DNA from: Acridotheres tristis
Lineage: Eukaryota > Chordata > Aves > Passeriformes > Sturnidae
Reading direction: 5' to 3'
NCBI GenBank assembly: GCA_037013685.1
Contig: CM072886.1
Coordinates: 6,200,001-6,264,000 of the forward strand
DNA length: 64,000 nucleotides
The translations under genes were made by a program, and so were the position numbers. The notes under the pieces are model-generated. The model searched no databases, was not told where the DNA came from, and saw only the letters and a program-made list of their open reading frames with translations. Below, piece after piece: positions 52,112 through 63,394 of this stretch; the first letter of the stretch is position 1, and each line of letters opens with the position of its first letter.

Positions 52112-55100
52112 GCAATTAGTATGGACTTTGTGCATTGTTTGGCAGCTGTCAGAAGCGACCTTAACTTTCAAAAGGTGTAAGTGGTGACCAGTGCAAGGGT
52201 CAGAGATGCTCTTTGAATGTGCCACCCAACTCAGGCATGGCCAAAATGTTTCACTATCTCGTGGTCAGCAGGTTTACAGCATCACTGCCAAAACCCCTCT
52301 CATCCATGTGCAGGTGAGCTTTAGCTAGATAGATATCCTTCATTTTCAGTGCACATATACCAGTCTTTCATCTGCTTCACACAGCTTGCTTCTTCTGCAA
52401 AGGTGAGATTTGAATAAAATAATTTCTCTTTGATTTATTAAATTAAAAGGGCTCATGTAGCCTTAATCTAGCCTGAAGAACATTTGATGGCAGGTTTTAT
52501 TGGATGATTTTTCTTATGTTTATAATCTATATAAATTATGCAATATTTTTGTAACATGTCATGTATCATGATGTGATTTAATGTCCCATATATATTCTGG
52601 TGCCTGAAAGTAATGTGGAGAGATGTCTTTGAAAGGCCATTAAGTATAAATAAATTAGAGTGAGAGCTAGAGTACTGCTGATGAATAACATTCCTCGATA
52701 AGGAGACCTCATAGACTAAATGGAATGAGTAAATTATTACTTAATAATGCCATGCTTAAAACATTCCTAATAGTTACAGCATTCACCTGGGAGTGTTCAT
52801 GCATATGGCCAAAGAACTGCTTATCCAGCAGCTGCATAGCATAAAATAAAATGCAGCTCCAGAAGCAGGCACAAACCCCAGAAATACTAAAAAGAAAAAA
52901 GCCCTTAGAACCAAAACTGTAGATGTTCACCCTGGACATATCTTCTCTGGCCTTGCAAGCCCCAATTTTTCCACTGGGTAAGTTCAAAACTTTCAAGGGA
53001 TGCAGGTTTAGTACCTCAGCTGAGGCTTTCTGGTACTCAGTGAATTTAGAGCTTGTTGGACCTACAAAATACAAGAGTGAGGTTGGCTGTTTTCTAACTC
53101 ACTTGGGTGTTTTGCTTCCACTGAATTCCTTTACCAAATCGAGCAGGTTGCCCCAAGGTTGTTAGAGCAGCCACTTGGCTGACTTAGATTTGGAAGAAAA
53201 CGTGGATGATCCAAGGAGATGAAAGGACTCAGTGGATCAGCAGCTGAGCCAAATGTAAAGCTTGGATCCCACAATCCATGCTTGTGCTCAAGTGTTTGAG
53301 AAACCCCTTGCTCATGAATTATGATAGTGGGATGAAATAGGCAGGCAGGGAAAGACAGGAGGATTATTGTGGGAGAGCAGAGGAGTCCAGCACTGTAGAA
53401 TTAATTGTCTTTTTCTTTTTAAACTCTCTTTTGCCATCACATTTTGGGGGAACAACAGGCCACATCAAAAAATTTGGAAAATAACCGAGGAGATAAAATG
53501 GACTTGGTTGAGATGAGAGCTGATGTCAGTACACTGAGAGAAACAAGATCAGAAAAGTGTGGAGTTTTTTGGTTCTCACACCCTTCTGAGATTCTCACTG
53601 GGTCAACTTCTTTCAGGGACAATTTTGCCTCCAGCCAGACCTTCAGGCTGCAGGAGCTGTGGAGATGCCATGAACTGTCTTTGAATGCACAGAACTGAAA
53701 TCATCCTTCTTGGGGAGAGGATATTGGACCAAGCTGGGCTCTGTGCTGGCAGCAGCAACTTGGGTATTCTCCTTCTCACAGTAAACATAGATATGTCATA
53801 ATAGGGTCTGCTGAGCAAAGATTTCTCTTCATGATCAAGGTTTTGGGGCACTCAAAACACCTCTTCTTCCCTTCCTGTTGACAAATCTGGAAGTCTACAG
53901 AGATGTCTCAGTTCGGGGGAGTTTTAGTGTTCCCATCAGTGTTACTCTACACTGGCATTTTCCCCATCATTACCTTCTCTTTGATTAACCTCCACTGTGG
54001 TAGCAATGAAAGGAAAGTGAGAGTGGAGACTGTCTCTCTGCAGCTCCACAGCAGAGCCACAGAACACAGAACAGAAGGCAGAACAGGTCCAAGTGCTGCT
54101 GGGGTCATTCCTGTTTTCCAGAGTTTTGCTGAGTTCACACCAGTCCCAGAAGCACAGCTGCAGTAGGAGCTGCTCTTGTCTGCAGGTATCACTTTTCCAT
54201 TGTTAGAAGAAAATTTGAGAGTGTGCTCCCTGTGTGTGCTGGTGGGCTTTTACCCATGCTGCTGTAGTGGAGAGTGAAAGTTCCTGTGAGCCTCCTCTGT
54301 GTTGCCATCATGAGAAGAACTATCAAACCAAACTCTGCATTAACTCTGTCCACTTGAGTGGATTCAAAAAGCTCAGTCAGGCTCCTGGCTATGACTAAAC
54401 CATCTAATTATAGCCTTCCCGTGCTGTGCTTTTTGTGTTCGTTCCTGATCCATCATTGCATTGATTTTTGGAATTGTACTCTTTAGCACTCCATGGTCTC
54501 AATTTTCACATCCTCCTTGTCTCCCGTGCTCTCGATTTCTCTGCCCTCTCTGCATGTTGACTCCTCATTTTTTTGTTTTCCTTAAACCAGCCTTTTAACC
54601 ACATTTCTCTTCTGAGGTGCAGAGCAAGGTGAACCTTGGTGGTTCCTGCAGTACTTTGTACAAGTGCCAGTTCACATTTCAGTTTCTGTGTTCCTGTACT
54701 GTGGCTTTGACCTGTACAGAACGGATGTGCTTTTCTGGTTACATCACAAGTGATGTCAAAAATTACTGAGTGATGAGGTATTGGACTAATCTCAGACAGC
54801 TTCCTACTGAAAATATTGGAGAAGGAAATCAGCAGGGTTTTGTCTTTGCCATGTTATTGAGAAAACCTCCAAGCCCCTGGAGTTCAGAGAGCAGTGTTAC
54901 CATGCCCCGGACAGCTCAAACTTAGATCAAAACAGGCTCCTGGAAAGAACTTAAAACATTAAGAAATATTTCAAAGGTCCTCATCTAAATTTAACCTGGA
55001 ACTTGAAACTAGATGCATGTAATAGTCTTGGCAGTCCTGTGTTTTTTCTTAGAGTTTTGTGACACTGGATATTTCTTCAAAAGATTCAGCTGTTGGAGTC

Positions 55101-57941
55101 AGGATAAATATGTAAAACTCTAGATTTCAGTTTTGATTTTCACTCAGCTTTACAGAGTTCATCTGTAAAGTATGAATTTGAAGAACTCAAAAAGTCCTCC
55201 ACACATTATTAAATAATTTTGACATAATTTTGGATTTAAAATTTTGTTTTGTTTTTAAGTCTTATATCATCATTGCATGGATTTCCTTGCATTCATTTTG
55301 CATAGCTTTAGCTCAGCTTCAAAGACAGATTACTAAATGTTCCCAAAAAGTATGACTGAGATTCCTTTTTAATGCTCTTCTCAGACAAGCTTATGTATAA
55401 TCCTTTTCAAAGTGTAAAATGCCAAGGGATGTTTATATGCTACAGCTTATATGACAGTATATTGTTGCTCCTTCACACTTCACTAAACAGTCTATGAATA
55501 CTAATCTATAAATCACTTACTTTTCTCACAGGCACTGGAAAACTGTGCTGTTTGTAGCATTGTCTCTTCTTTTCTAGATATATATAAGCCACTCCAGTTT
55601 AAAAAACAACAGGGTGTAATGATTTCACTGTTGGTTTTCTGCAGAAATTAGGGGCCTTCACTGAAACAAGGGCCCAAAATGGTGGTGGACACTGCAGGCT
55701 TGCACAGGTATGTCCTGCCTTGGGGAAGTTGGAAGTAGATTGGCAGAGGGAGGATCTCCCTCAATGCTGGAGCTCTGAGGGGCAAAGAAGGATGGTGGTG
55801 ATTTTTTTTTCTCCCAGGATCATGTAGAGAGGCCTTTGTAGAGTTTGAAATTGAATCAATTTCTCCCGAATTTCAAAGGCTGCACTTCCACCATGCGTTC
55901 AGTAGTCTCCTTTCAAGAGCAAGTAAACATCAACATGCTTACTCACATTTTTGAAAGCAAAAGCCTTTTTCTCAGTTGGAAATTGTTTTTTCCTGTAAAG
56001 AAAATGCCATAAGTGCCATTCCTTCAGTGCCATAAGGTTGATTTTGGTTTTACGTGAGAATGGAGATGCCAATGAGTGGGACAGGCATTAAGTGGAAAAA
56101 TGGAGAGAGCAGGAGACTTTCCTTGTGTCTCTTTTGCTAGAGAATAAGACAAAATGTGTCCTGTAGTGAAAATATACTCCCTGCCTGCTCTGACTGGTTA
56201 CAGAAGGGAGAGGGGCCTTCTGCTCAGAAAAGGCAGTGAAGTGGTGTCTTCTGCTTTGCTTCAGAACAAAACTGACAAACCCAGTGGGACAGCACTCCCA
56301 CGATCCAGCTGTGTAATGCAAAATATTTTTTGTGAGAGAAAGAGAGAGTACAGATTTTTCACCTGCTCCATATAGTGGCCAGAAGGGTTTGCCATAGATC
56401 TGAAATCTCTTTGGGAAGTTTTCCTTGCCTATTTTCTTTTTTCCCAAATTTCTTCTGCTCACTTGTACAATTGCAAATAAGTCCGGGGACTTCTGCATAT
56501 CTCTGTGCAACAAATCATGGAGAGAGAGTACAATGATACCAGGCCCCATCAAATATGCAACTCAAAGTCCGTAATTGGATTTATTAGCAGACATTTTGCT
56601 TGGGAAGGTGTGAAAACCAAACTACTTGAATGGAGTGGTCAGAATAGGAAACTTCAAATCTTAATTAGTGAAAAAAAGTAAAAGCCATCATAGCAGGGAA
56701 TAGTGATGATGTGCTATCTGGGACTGAGCATGCTTGACAAATGAGCCAGGGTGCCAGCACTCACTGGAGATTGGTGGGACACTTGTCCCTGAGGGAGACT
56801 CACTGGCAGTACTCTGAGCTGCAGAGGAGCTGACACTGCAGGATGAAGGAGCAGAGTGGTCATTACAGCAGGACAGCTGCCTGAGGAGGAAACACTGACC
56901 GTGACAAGGTGGTTTGTGCCCCGAGGGACTTGTTTCTCTGATAAAACCAGTCCTTAGATGGCCACTCTCATCTCAAAACCAGTGTGCCCTGCTGACAGGG
57001 AGGGATGTTTGACCACACAGAGTGGCACTGGGTCCTCTCTCCTGCCTCTGAGCTGAAACCAGGTGCCTCTAACTAAATTTAACTTTTTAACTACATTTTA
57101 TTCTGCTGTCAGCCACCATGGTGGGTTCCTTACATCTATTTTAGCCACAGGGCTAAAAGGTGCAGCCAGTTAAAGGTGCCGAGAAAAGAGGGAGCTGGGC
57201 TTCTCCAAAGTAGCAAGGGCTCTGGGCAGGACAAGCAACTATTTTTGTTCTTTTTGCAACATCCAGAACAGGTTTTATTTGTTTAAAGGTTTTAAAGTAT
57301 GCTGTAGGAACTTAAAAAATACTTGAAACCATCTATTTGGATAGATTAGTCTCAAGACAAAAGAAAGCCTTATTTGATAAGATGAAGTGTGGATCTTTTT
57401 AGCCTTGGCTATCCAGATCTTCTTACTGAAACAAACTTTATGTTGGGTTTTTGTTTGTTTGTTTTTTTCTTTTGCCACTCTGAGAACTGAAATTTGCCAT
57501 ATTTTTGTTGCAATAAAAGAGGAGGTGATGTCTGACCTCATGAGCTGAAGTGGAAGAGTGGACTGGGGATAGGAAAAATATCCCAATAATGATATCCCAA
57601 ACATGGATATTTTATGGTTTTTTGTTTAAAAAATCCCACAAACTTCAAGCACCAAATTTTTACCAGCAAAGCGGAGTTGCTTGTGCAGCTCTTATTTCAC
57701 CAAAACGAAAAACAACAAAAAAGCCAAAACCTAAACACTGAACTCTAGCACACCTAGAAAAGGAACTGCTCAAAAAAAGTAAGACCCAAACCGTTCAGCA
57801 TGGTGGTAAGGAAACATCTGCCCAGCATTTCTTTCACTGCGAAGGGCTGGACTCGCTACCCCGAGCACCAGCGGGTCAAACCCCAGCTCTGCGGGAGCCC
57901 GTGGCATCTTTAAGGCGATTTCGCGCTGCCCACGCCGCGGG

Positions 57942-57950
57942 ATGGAATAG
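57942..57950 (+). other. Minimal upstream ORF 1 (ATG GAA TAG)
   Basis: A start codon followed by one sense codon and a stop. It matters only if transcription begins upstream of it. It could then reduce translation of the main ORF. Confidence 0.35.
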
Positions 57951-57954
57951 AATA

Positions 57955-57969
57955 ATGCCGAAGGAGTGA
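57955..57969 (+). other. Minimal upstream ORF 2 (four codons)
   Basis: ATG CCG AAG GAG TGA, only 5 bases after the previous stop. From 57970 onward no ATG occurs in any + frame until the DPP6 start at 58378, so these two are the only nearby upstream ATGs. Use depends on the unknown transcription start. Confidence 0.35.
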
Positions 57970-58000
57970 GCGCTGCCCGGGCCCGGCAGTGGGGAGCCGG

Positions 58001-58030
58001 AGCCGAACCGAGCGGAGCCGAACCGAGCGC
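58001..58030. repeat. 15-bp tandem duplication in promoter
   Basis: agccgaaccgagcgg (58001-58015) followed by agccgaaccgagcgc (58016-58030), differing only at the last base. Confidence 0.95.
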
Positions 58031-58117
58031 AGCCGGGCTCGCCCTCCCCGCTGCCTCGGAGGGCGGGGGGCGGGCAGAGCCGGGCTCGCCTCGCCTCTGC
58101 TTCGGAGGGCGGGGGAC
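58031..58117. repeat. 47-bp imperfect tandem duplication carrying GC boxes
   Basis: Two related units start at 58031 and 58078, each beginning agccgggctcgcc and ending with a cggagggcggggg block. Each unit therefore carries a GGGCGGGG-type Sp/KLF site. The first also has closely spaced G-runs (58061-58084) that could form a G-quadruplex. Confidence 0.8.
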
Positions 58118-58220
58118 CAAAGCCGTGCCGGGGCCGGGAGGGTGTTTCGGGTTTGCTTTTGGAGCCGGGAGCGCCGCCGACGCGCAGACCCCGGCGGACG
58201 GGGGCAGAGTCGCGGAGCGG

Positions 58221-58277
58221 GGTGACAATCCCGGCGCAGGGTGACAATCCCGGTGCCGGGTGACAGCCCCGGTGCGG
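58221..58277. repeat. 19-bp tandem repeat, three copies
   Basis: Three head-to-tail units (58221-58239, 58240-58258, 58259-58277) of ggtgacaatcccggtgccg type, with a few substitutions. They end about 100 bp upstream of the start codon. The TGA at 58261-58263 in the third unit is an in-frame stop upstream of the DPP6 ATG. Confidence 0.93.
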
Positions 58278-58377
58278 ACGCAGCCCGTCCTGCCCTGCCT
58301 GCTGCCATCCCCCCTCCGCCGCTCCTCGCCGAGTCGTGCCCGAAGCCCAACTTTGCAGCCCGCCCGCCGGCCCCAGC

Positions 58378-58434
58378 ATGAACCAGACGGCCGGGGTGAG
58401 CAACCACGTCCGCTGCTCCGGAAAGGGCTCCAAG
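58378..58434 (+). CDS. DPP6: DPP6 first coding exon, variant a (partial gene)
   Basis: Encodes MNQTAGVSNHVRCSGKGSK and ends at a splice donor, AAG|GTAGGA, in phase 0. DPP6 (DPPX) is a single-pass type II membrane glycoprotein that joins Kv4 channels and KChIPs to shape the neuronal A-type potassium current. It belongs to the prolyl-peptidase-like family but is catalytically inactive. The mammalian 'a' variant, as I recall it, begins MNQTAGVSNNVRC and ends GKGHK in 20 residues; this exon keeps MNQTAGVSN, VRC and GKG and is one codon shorter. This is the cytoplasmic tail; the membrane segment follows in exon 2, outside the window. An in-frame stop at 58261 with no intervening ATG, an A at -3 (agcATGa) and the CpG island support this start. 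The MNQTA motif of DPP6a and DPP10a is reported to speed Kv4 inactivation. DPP10 exon 1a (MNQTASVSHHIKC) is the alternative but matches fewer residues. Confidence 0.8.
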
Positions 58435-58514
58435 GTAGGACCGAGGGGAGCGGGGCTCGCTGGGCTGCGGGGCGGTGGGGATGCCCGTTCCCCCGTGCTC
58501 GGCTCCCGGGGATG

Positions 58515-58558
58515 CCCGGTCCCCAAACCTCCAGCTCCCGGTCCCCAAACCTCCAGCT
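58515..58558. repeat. 22-bp perfect tandem duplication in intron 1
   Basis: Two identical 22-bp units (58515-58536 and 58537-58558) starting cccggtccccaaacc, 80 bp downstream of the splice donor and still inside the CpG island. Confidence 0.95.
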
Positions 58559-61500
58559 GCGAGCGTGTCCCCCGGCCCCGGGGAGCAGCCCCTGCGCTCC
58601 CTGCTACCCCATCACTTGGCGAAGTTCAGCATCTCTGCCCGGCTCCCGCCGGCTCCGGGCTGTGGAGCCGCCTCCCCGCAGGGTGCTGGGCAGGGATGGC
58701 TCTGGATGCTGGATGGCCTCCATCCCTTCGGGCTGGGGTGACCCCTTCGGGCTGCGACCCGGGCGGGTGTGCTCAGGGGGCTGCGGCCTCTCAGCATCAA
58801 GTGCTGGAAAGGTCGGAACTCGTGCACCTATTTGGAACGGGATAAAATGCTTTGAAGGTAAGGGTTTGTGTGGAGTTGAAGGTGGGATCAGGTACAGGCT
58901 TTATCCGCTGCTTTTACTTCTTGCCACGGTGCGTTTGCATAGCCAGCATTAAAAATAGATAACTGAGATAAAACACGTTATCGTGCACTCTGCTGAATTC
59001 AGTAGAAATGTAACTGGGTGCTCGTACCTGATCCAGGTAAAATTTGCATTAACCTTTTTTAGGTAGTGATGAACATAGCCCTTATATCTACGCAAGTATT
59101 TTATATTGCAGAATATCAGTGCTGTAAAGTCAGATGCATGTGCCCTCTTACCCACAATTCTGTTGATGTTGTTCTGCAACTCTTGGAAGTTTTTCTCTGT
59201 TTTTAAGTTTCTCTGTTATGGTGGACACACCACCTTCCCCAAGATTTCACGTGCCTTTTGGAGCTAGTATTTGGTAGAGATAGATGATTCTATAATACCT
59301 AATGGGATGCACCTTAAAGAAGTGCAAAACTGACATTTCACCAGATATGGTGCTGTGCCAACTTGTTTTTTTTTAGTTTATTTTACCTCTTAATATTGGC
59401 ATTCTGTTCCATCCTCCAAACTTGATGTTGTGGTGTTGTTTGAGATGCTGTTGCTGTTGCTCACCTGGTTGTATACTTCATGTCTAGTTAGTGTAGACAT
59501 GACCCTACAAACTCTTAGGCACACAGGTTTATTTTATACCTCCCCTTCTGTGAAGTGAATACAGTTGTTTCTCCTTTTCTCATATAGTCTTTTTAGGATT
59601 AAACTCACTAATCATAAGGCTATGTGAGTATTAAAAGATGCAACATGATGAGGGCTATGGAAGTAAACAAACAGATTAGATGAGTCTGCTGAAATTATTT
59701 ACTTAGCTCCATGACTAATCATATATTTGAAGTTGAACCTGTACCTAAGCTCTTTGCATAATTCAAGGGCCCTAAATTAAATGTCCTCCAGATCTTGCAT
59801 GTAATTTCAATGTTGGGCCTCCTTCCTTTGCACTTTCTGGTTTTCTTTGAGTTTTGGGTCGAACACCTAAGGTTATTGCATATCAGTAATAATTTATTGT
59901 ATCAAGCTGCTGACCTAATACTTTAATGCAGAAGAAAGAGATAGGACTCAAATGTGTATATTCTTAGCACATGATAATTGATACATTTTTATTTGCCTTG
60001 AAGGCATTTTCATCTCATTTTCAATGCTGAAGGATCTGGATATTTTTTCCATTGCAAATAAATACTTTTTTTTTCTTTCAAGTCATAAGATTGAAATGAT
60101 TGATGATTTCAGGATTTAATTAAAACACAGAAAGCTCCATGCATGACTGATTTAGTTTCAAGGAAGCCTTGAAGAGTTCAGAAATGAGAGTTTATCAAAT
60201 GGGGCTGAAAAATCAAGTAACTGATCAGTGAGTGGTCTCTGATGGAGTAGATAAGAGGTAAAATAGCTAAGTTTTTTGTGACTCTGACTTCTAAAGCATA
60301 GAAATTAGAAATGCTGGTGAGATGTTTAATATCTGTGCTTCATTTGTTTGGGTTTTCTTTTTTTATGAACAGCGAACAAAACCTCAATGAAAAATAAAAC
60401 AACAGAGTCACAAACAGGATTTATCTGACTTTCCTAATCTCCCAACTTTTGAACTCGCAGCCAATTTTAACCAAAATTGACAGAATAAGAGTAACGTTGT
60501 GTCAGCTTTCTTCAAGTATCATGGAAATAATATAGAAGGATTATTCAATACCTGAGTAAAGGAAGCAGCAGGGAGAAATCTCTCCCACCCTGTCCCAGTA
60601 CCTCAGCCAGCACATGGCTGTTGCTACAACAGTCTGTCCTTTGCCCACCACAGGCTGTGCAACGACTGGGAGGGAATGGGAGAAAGGAAGGAGCACAGAA
60701 GGAATTCCAGAAGAACTGGAAGTTTATGGAGATGAAGGGGCAGCCATGGGTGAGGGCTGGGGTCTTCCCAAGAGGGAGTGTGTTGAGCAAATAATTTGTC
60801 ACAAATCACTTTGTTGTCACAGCTGACGAAAGAATCTGTTAGATTTTTTTTTTCTCCCCTCAAAAAGTTGTTATGTTGTGTCAACTCAAATGCCAGCTCA
60901 GTGATGTAAGGTCACTCTTCTTCCTGGCTTCTCCTGAGCTTCCCTCTTGCTGGGCAATGGGCACTTAGACTTCACATTTCTTTTGCAAGATTTACAGCTT
61001 TGCTCAGTTGTGGTGAGCAAGGGAGGTAGCATTTCAAAGAAGGGATACAATTAGAGCCCTCAAGTAGATAGGCTTGATTGTAATTCCAAACTCTAGTAAT
61101 GCATGCCCACTAAAAGGTGTATATATTTTTAACAGTTCTATGTAATGTTTTATAGCTGTTTCTAACCAAGAGCTAGAAGCTCTAAGCCACATCTGAGTGC
61201 TATTGAAAGACTGATTTGTTGTCTAGAGAGAACTATTTTTGAGAAATAGTTTGTGTACATGCAGCTTCTAATGCTCTTTTTTCCTGCCTGTGACTAATCC
61301 CTTTGCCTTTCCTAAGATAATTTGAGGGAGGAAAGCAAGAGGATTCACCCCAATGCCGTAATGAAAAGCTATGTCACAGGAAGATTTCTGCTGTGTTGGG
61401 GTGGTTAGGGTGATGAGCAGCCTGAATTGTACAAAACCCACCCACCTCTCTTGTGTGGGCTGGGAGCAGGCTTTAACTCTGGCTAAGGAAGTGCACTTCC

Positions 61501-63337
61501 CTGCAAAGTCACTCAGATCCTGCCAGAAGAATTTGGGGGTCAGTTCCAAGCTGTCATATTTTGACAGATTTCTTGAGCAATTAATGAAGGCTAAGTCCAT
61601 ATGGGGATTCAGGATTTTTCAACACTGCTTGTTGCAGCTCCTGGCTTTTGGCTTTTAGTCAGCAGTCCAAAGCCCCAGACCAACCAATACATGATACAGA
61701 AATTATGTCTTGAATTTAGCTTCTTTTCTTATATTAATACCAAGGAAGACACTGTGAGAAGGCACTTTATTTCATATTTGGACTCCCAAATTAATCTGCC
61801 TTCAGGAAGGAAAATCATTAGAAATCATTTGGGATAATTTCTTTCTTTAAAAACAACTACACTTGGAGTCTTTCATCAATGGACCATCCTCACCTGGTGA
61901 GAAAGGAGGTGTCCCATACAGAAGGATTTGTGGATCTGGTGTCCTTTTAAGTGTTGATGAGGATTCAGAGACCCACCAGCTTCCATCCTTCTGGGGACCA
62001 TTGTACCCATCAGGAGACAGGCTGCTCCACAGCAGGAGCCCTCCCATCTCTCCTTTTGGAGAAGGAGCAGAGCAGAGTTCAGGGCTGTTCTTTGCAGTGG
62101 GTAAGCTGGAAACTCACCGTGTCTCCTGGGGACAGGGGGATGCACTGTCTCTTCATTTTGGGTGAAAATGCCTTTATCCAAACCATTGGCTGACATGCAC
62201 AATTTGGAGGGCATGGTCTAAACCCCCAGCTCTGTACAGCAACCTCAGCAGCACATTAAGACATGTTGTTTGGCACAACCCTGCTGCTATTCAGTCTCTT
62301 CTGACGTCTCCCTGACTGTATTTTTTGACAATTGAAACTGTTTTAGCTGTTTTGTGTGGAGTCTTGGATATGGTCAGTGCATGTCTTCTGGATCAGGACA
62401 CCCAAATCTGTTTCCTGTTGTCCTGTGAGATGTCAGTCTAGCTCCTTTGCCACACTCATATGCAGTTTATGGAGCCACAGATGAATACCCAAACTGATTA
62501 TGTGTTTGGAGGGTTGATTATGTGTTTATTAGGTATTTATATGTTTATTTTGTGCTGCTAGGCTTTAACCTCTTCATTATTCAAGTCCTGATATGTGGGT
62601 GGGAGACAAGTGCTTTCCTGCCTCAACAGCAGTGACAAGAGTCTCTGGTGAAACGAAACAAAGCTGCATTAAACCTGAGCAAATGAGGCTTTTTTCCATC
62701 ATAAATTTTGTTGCTGTCAACACATGTCACATTTTGGACTGTAGCAAATACTAAAAACCACCTTTCCTCTCTCAGCGTTATGTAAGCATTAGAAAAAGCC
62801 TGGTGAAAGTTTGAAAGTTAGGACATCCACCTGAATATCTGTAACCTCACTTTTAATCAGCAATAATGAATGCTCTAGAATAACAGCAAATCATTTGGAT
62901 AGACTATTTTTTTCTTTCCTTTTAAAGGAGAAAAAATTGTCCTAATTAGCAGTATTGGTATGTAAGAATGCGGGTATGAAAACAACTCAATGCAGTAATG
63001 TAAAGTGCTTGTTAAAGCAAAGTACACTCAATTAAGCTGAACTGAAAATGCAGTTATGATTATACTCCTGGTTGCTGTCTCTCATTGTTTTGAAAAGAAT
63101 AAATTTAACCTACAAGAAAAACAATCTGGTGATGTAGGATGTTCTGGCTGCCGTGATCTAAAGGGACTCTGCAACGTTCCTACAGCTGTGGGCAAGAGGT
63201 CTATAATGTCCTTTTAACAGATTAGGAGGGAATTTGTTTTTATAGTTTATTCCTTAAACGATTAATAAGAGATTATTGCATCTACACTGGGTAAATCTAA
63301 TTATCTTCTCTTTTACATAAACTATTCCCCTCACATG

Positions 63338-63394
63338 AATTCCACTGATTTCAATTGAATTACTGCTTATTTATGTCGGTTTAATTGCAGAGAG
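63338..63394 (+). repeat. Possible ancient amniote interspersed repeat
   Basis: The text 'attccactgatttcaattg', 'aattactgcttatttatgtc' and 'ggtttaattgcag' resembles an old repeat widespread in reptile genomes, with the pattern 'ccattgacttcaatgg', 'agttactcctgatttacacc', 'agtgtaactgagag'. Weak call from pattern memory; chance or conserved non-coding DNA is possible. Confidence 0.3.

Larger units (their letters stand above)
48702..57839. other. Non-coding DNA upstream of the DPP6 promoter
   Basis: About 9 kb between the plus-strand LTR and the CpG island. It contains the 18-bp tandem repeat at 49557 and the T21 run at 52091, and otherwise unique, AT-rich, CpG-poor sequence. The 225-codon minus-strand frame at 49474-50151 is the longest here but has no recognisable domain. 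No exon is recognised; distal regulatory DNA for the downstream promoter is likely but unproven. Confidence 0.55.
57840..58850 (+). promoter_or_regulatory. DPP6: CpG island promoter of DPP6 variant a
   Basis: G+C and CpG rise abruptly near 57840 and fall again by about 58850, in a window that is otherwise CpG-poor. The island surrounds the first coding exon at 58378-58434 and therefore marks the promoter, 5' untranslated region and start of intron 1. No TATA box is obvious, and the transcription start is probably dispersed, as is common for CpG-island promoters. GC boxes occur at 58061-58068 and 58108-58115. Several short GC-rich tandem duplications lie inside it. The exact start site cannot be set from sequence alone. 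Confidence 0.88.

Noticed and set aside
57770..58548. Three overlapping minus-strand frames of 152-216 codons across the CpG island
   Set aside because: They coincide exactly with the GC-rich island, where stop codons are rare, are rich in A, G, P and R, and lie antisense to the DPP6 exon. No domain or splice evidence supports an antisense protein.
58260..58952. Plus-strand 230-codon frame through the DPP6 exon and intron start
   Set aside because: It has no ATG start, runs in a different frame from DPP6, and reads across the splice donor into intron sequence; it is a GC-composition shadow.
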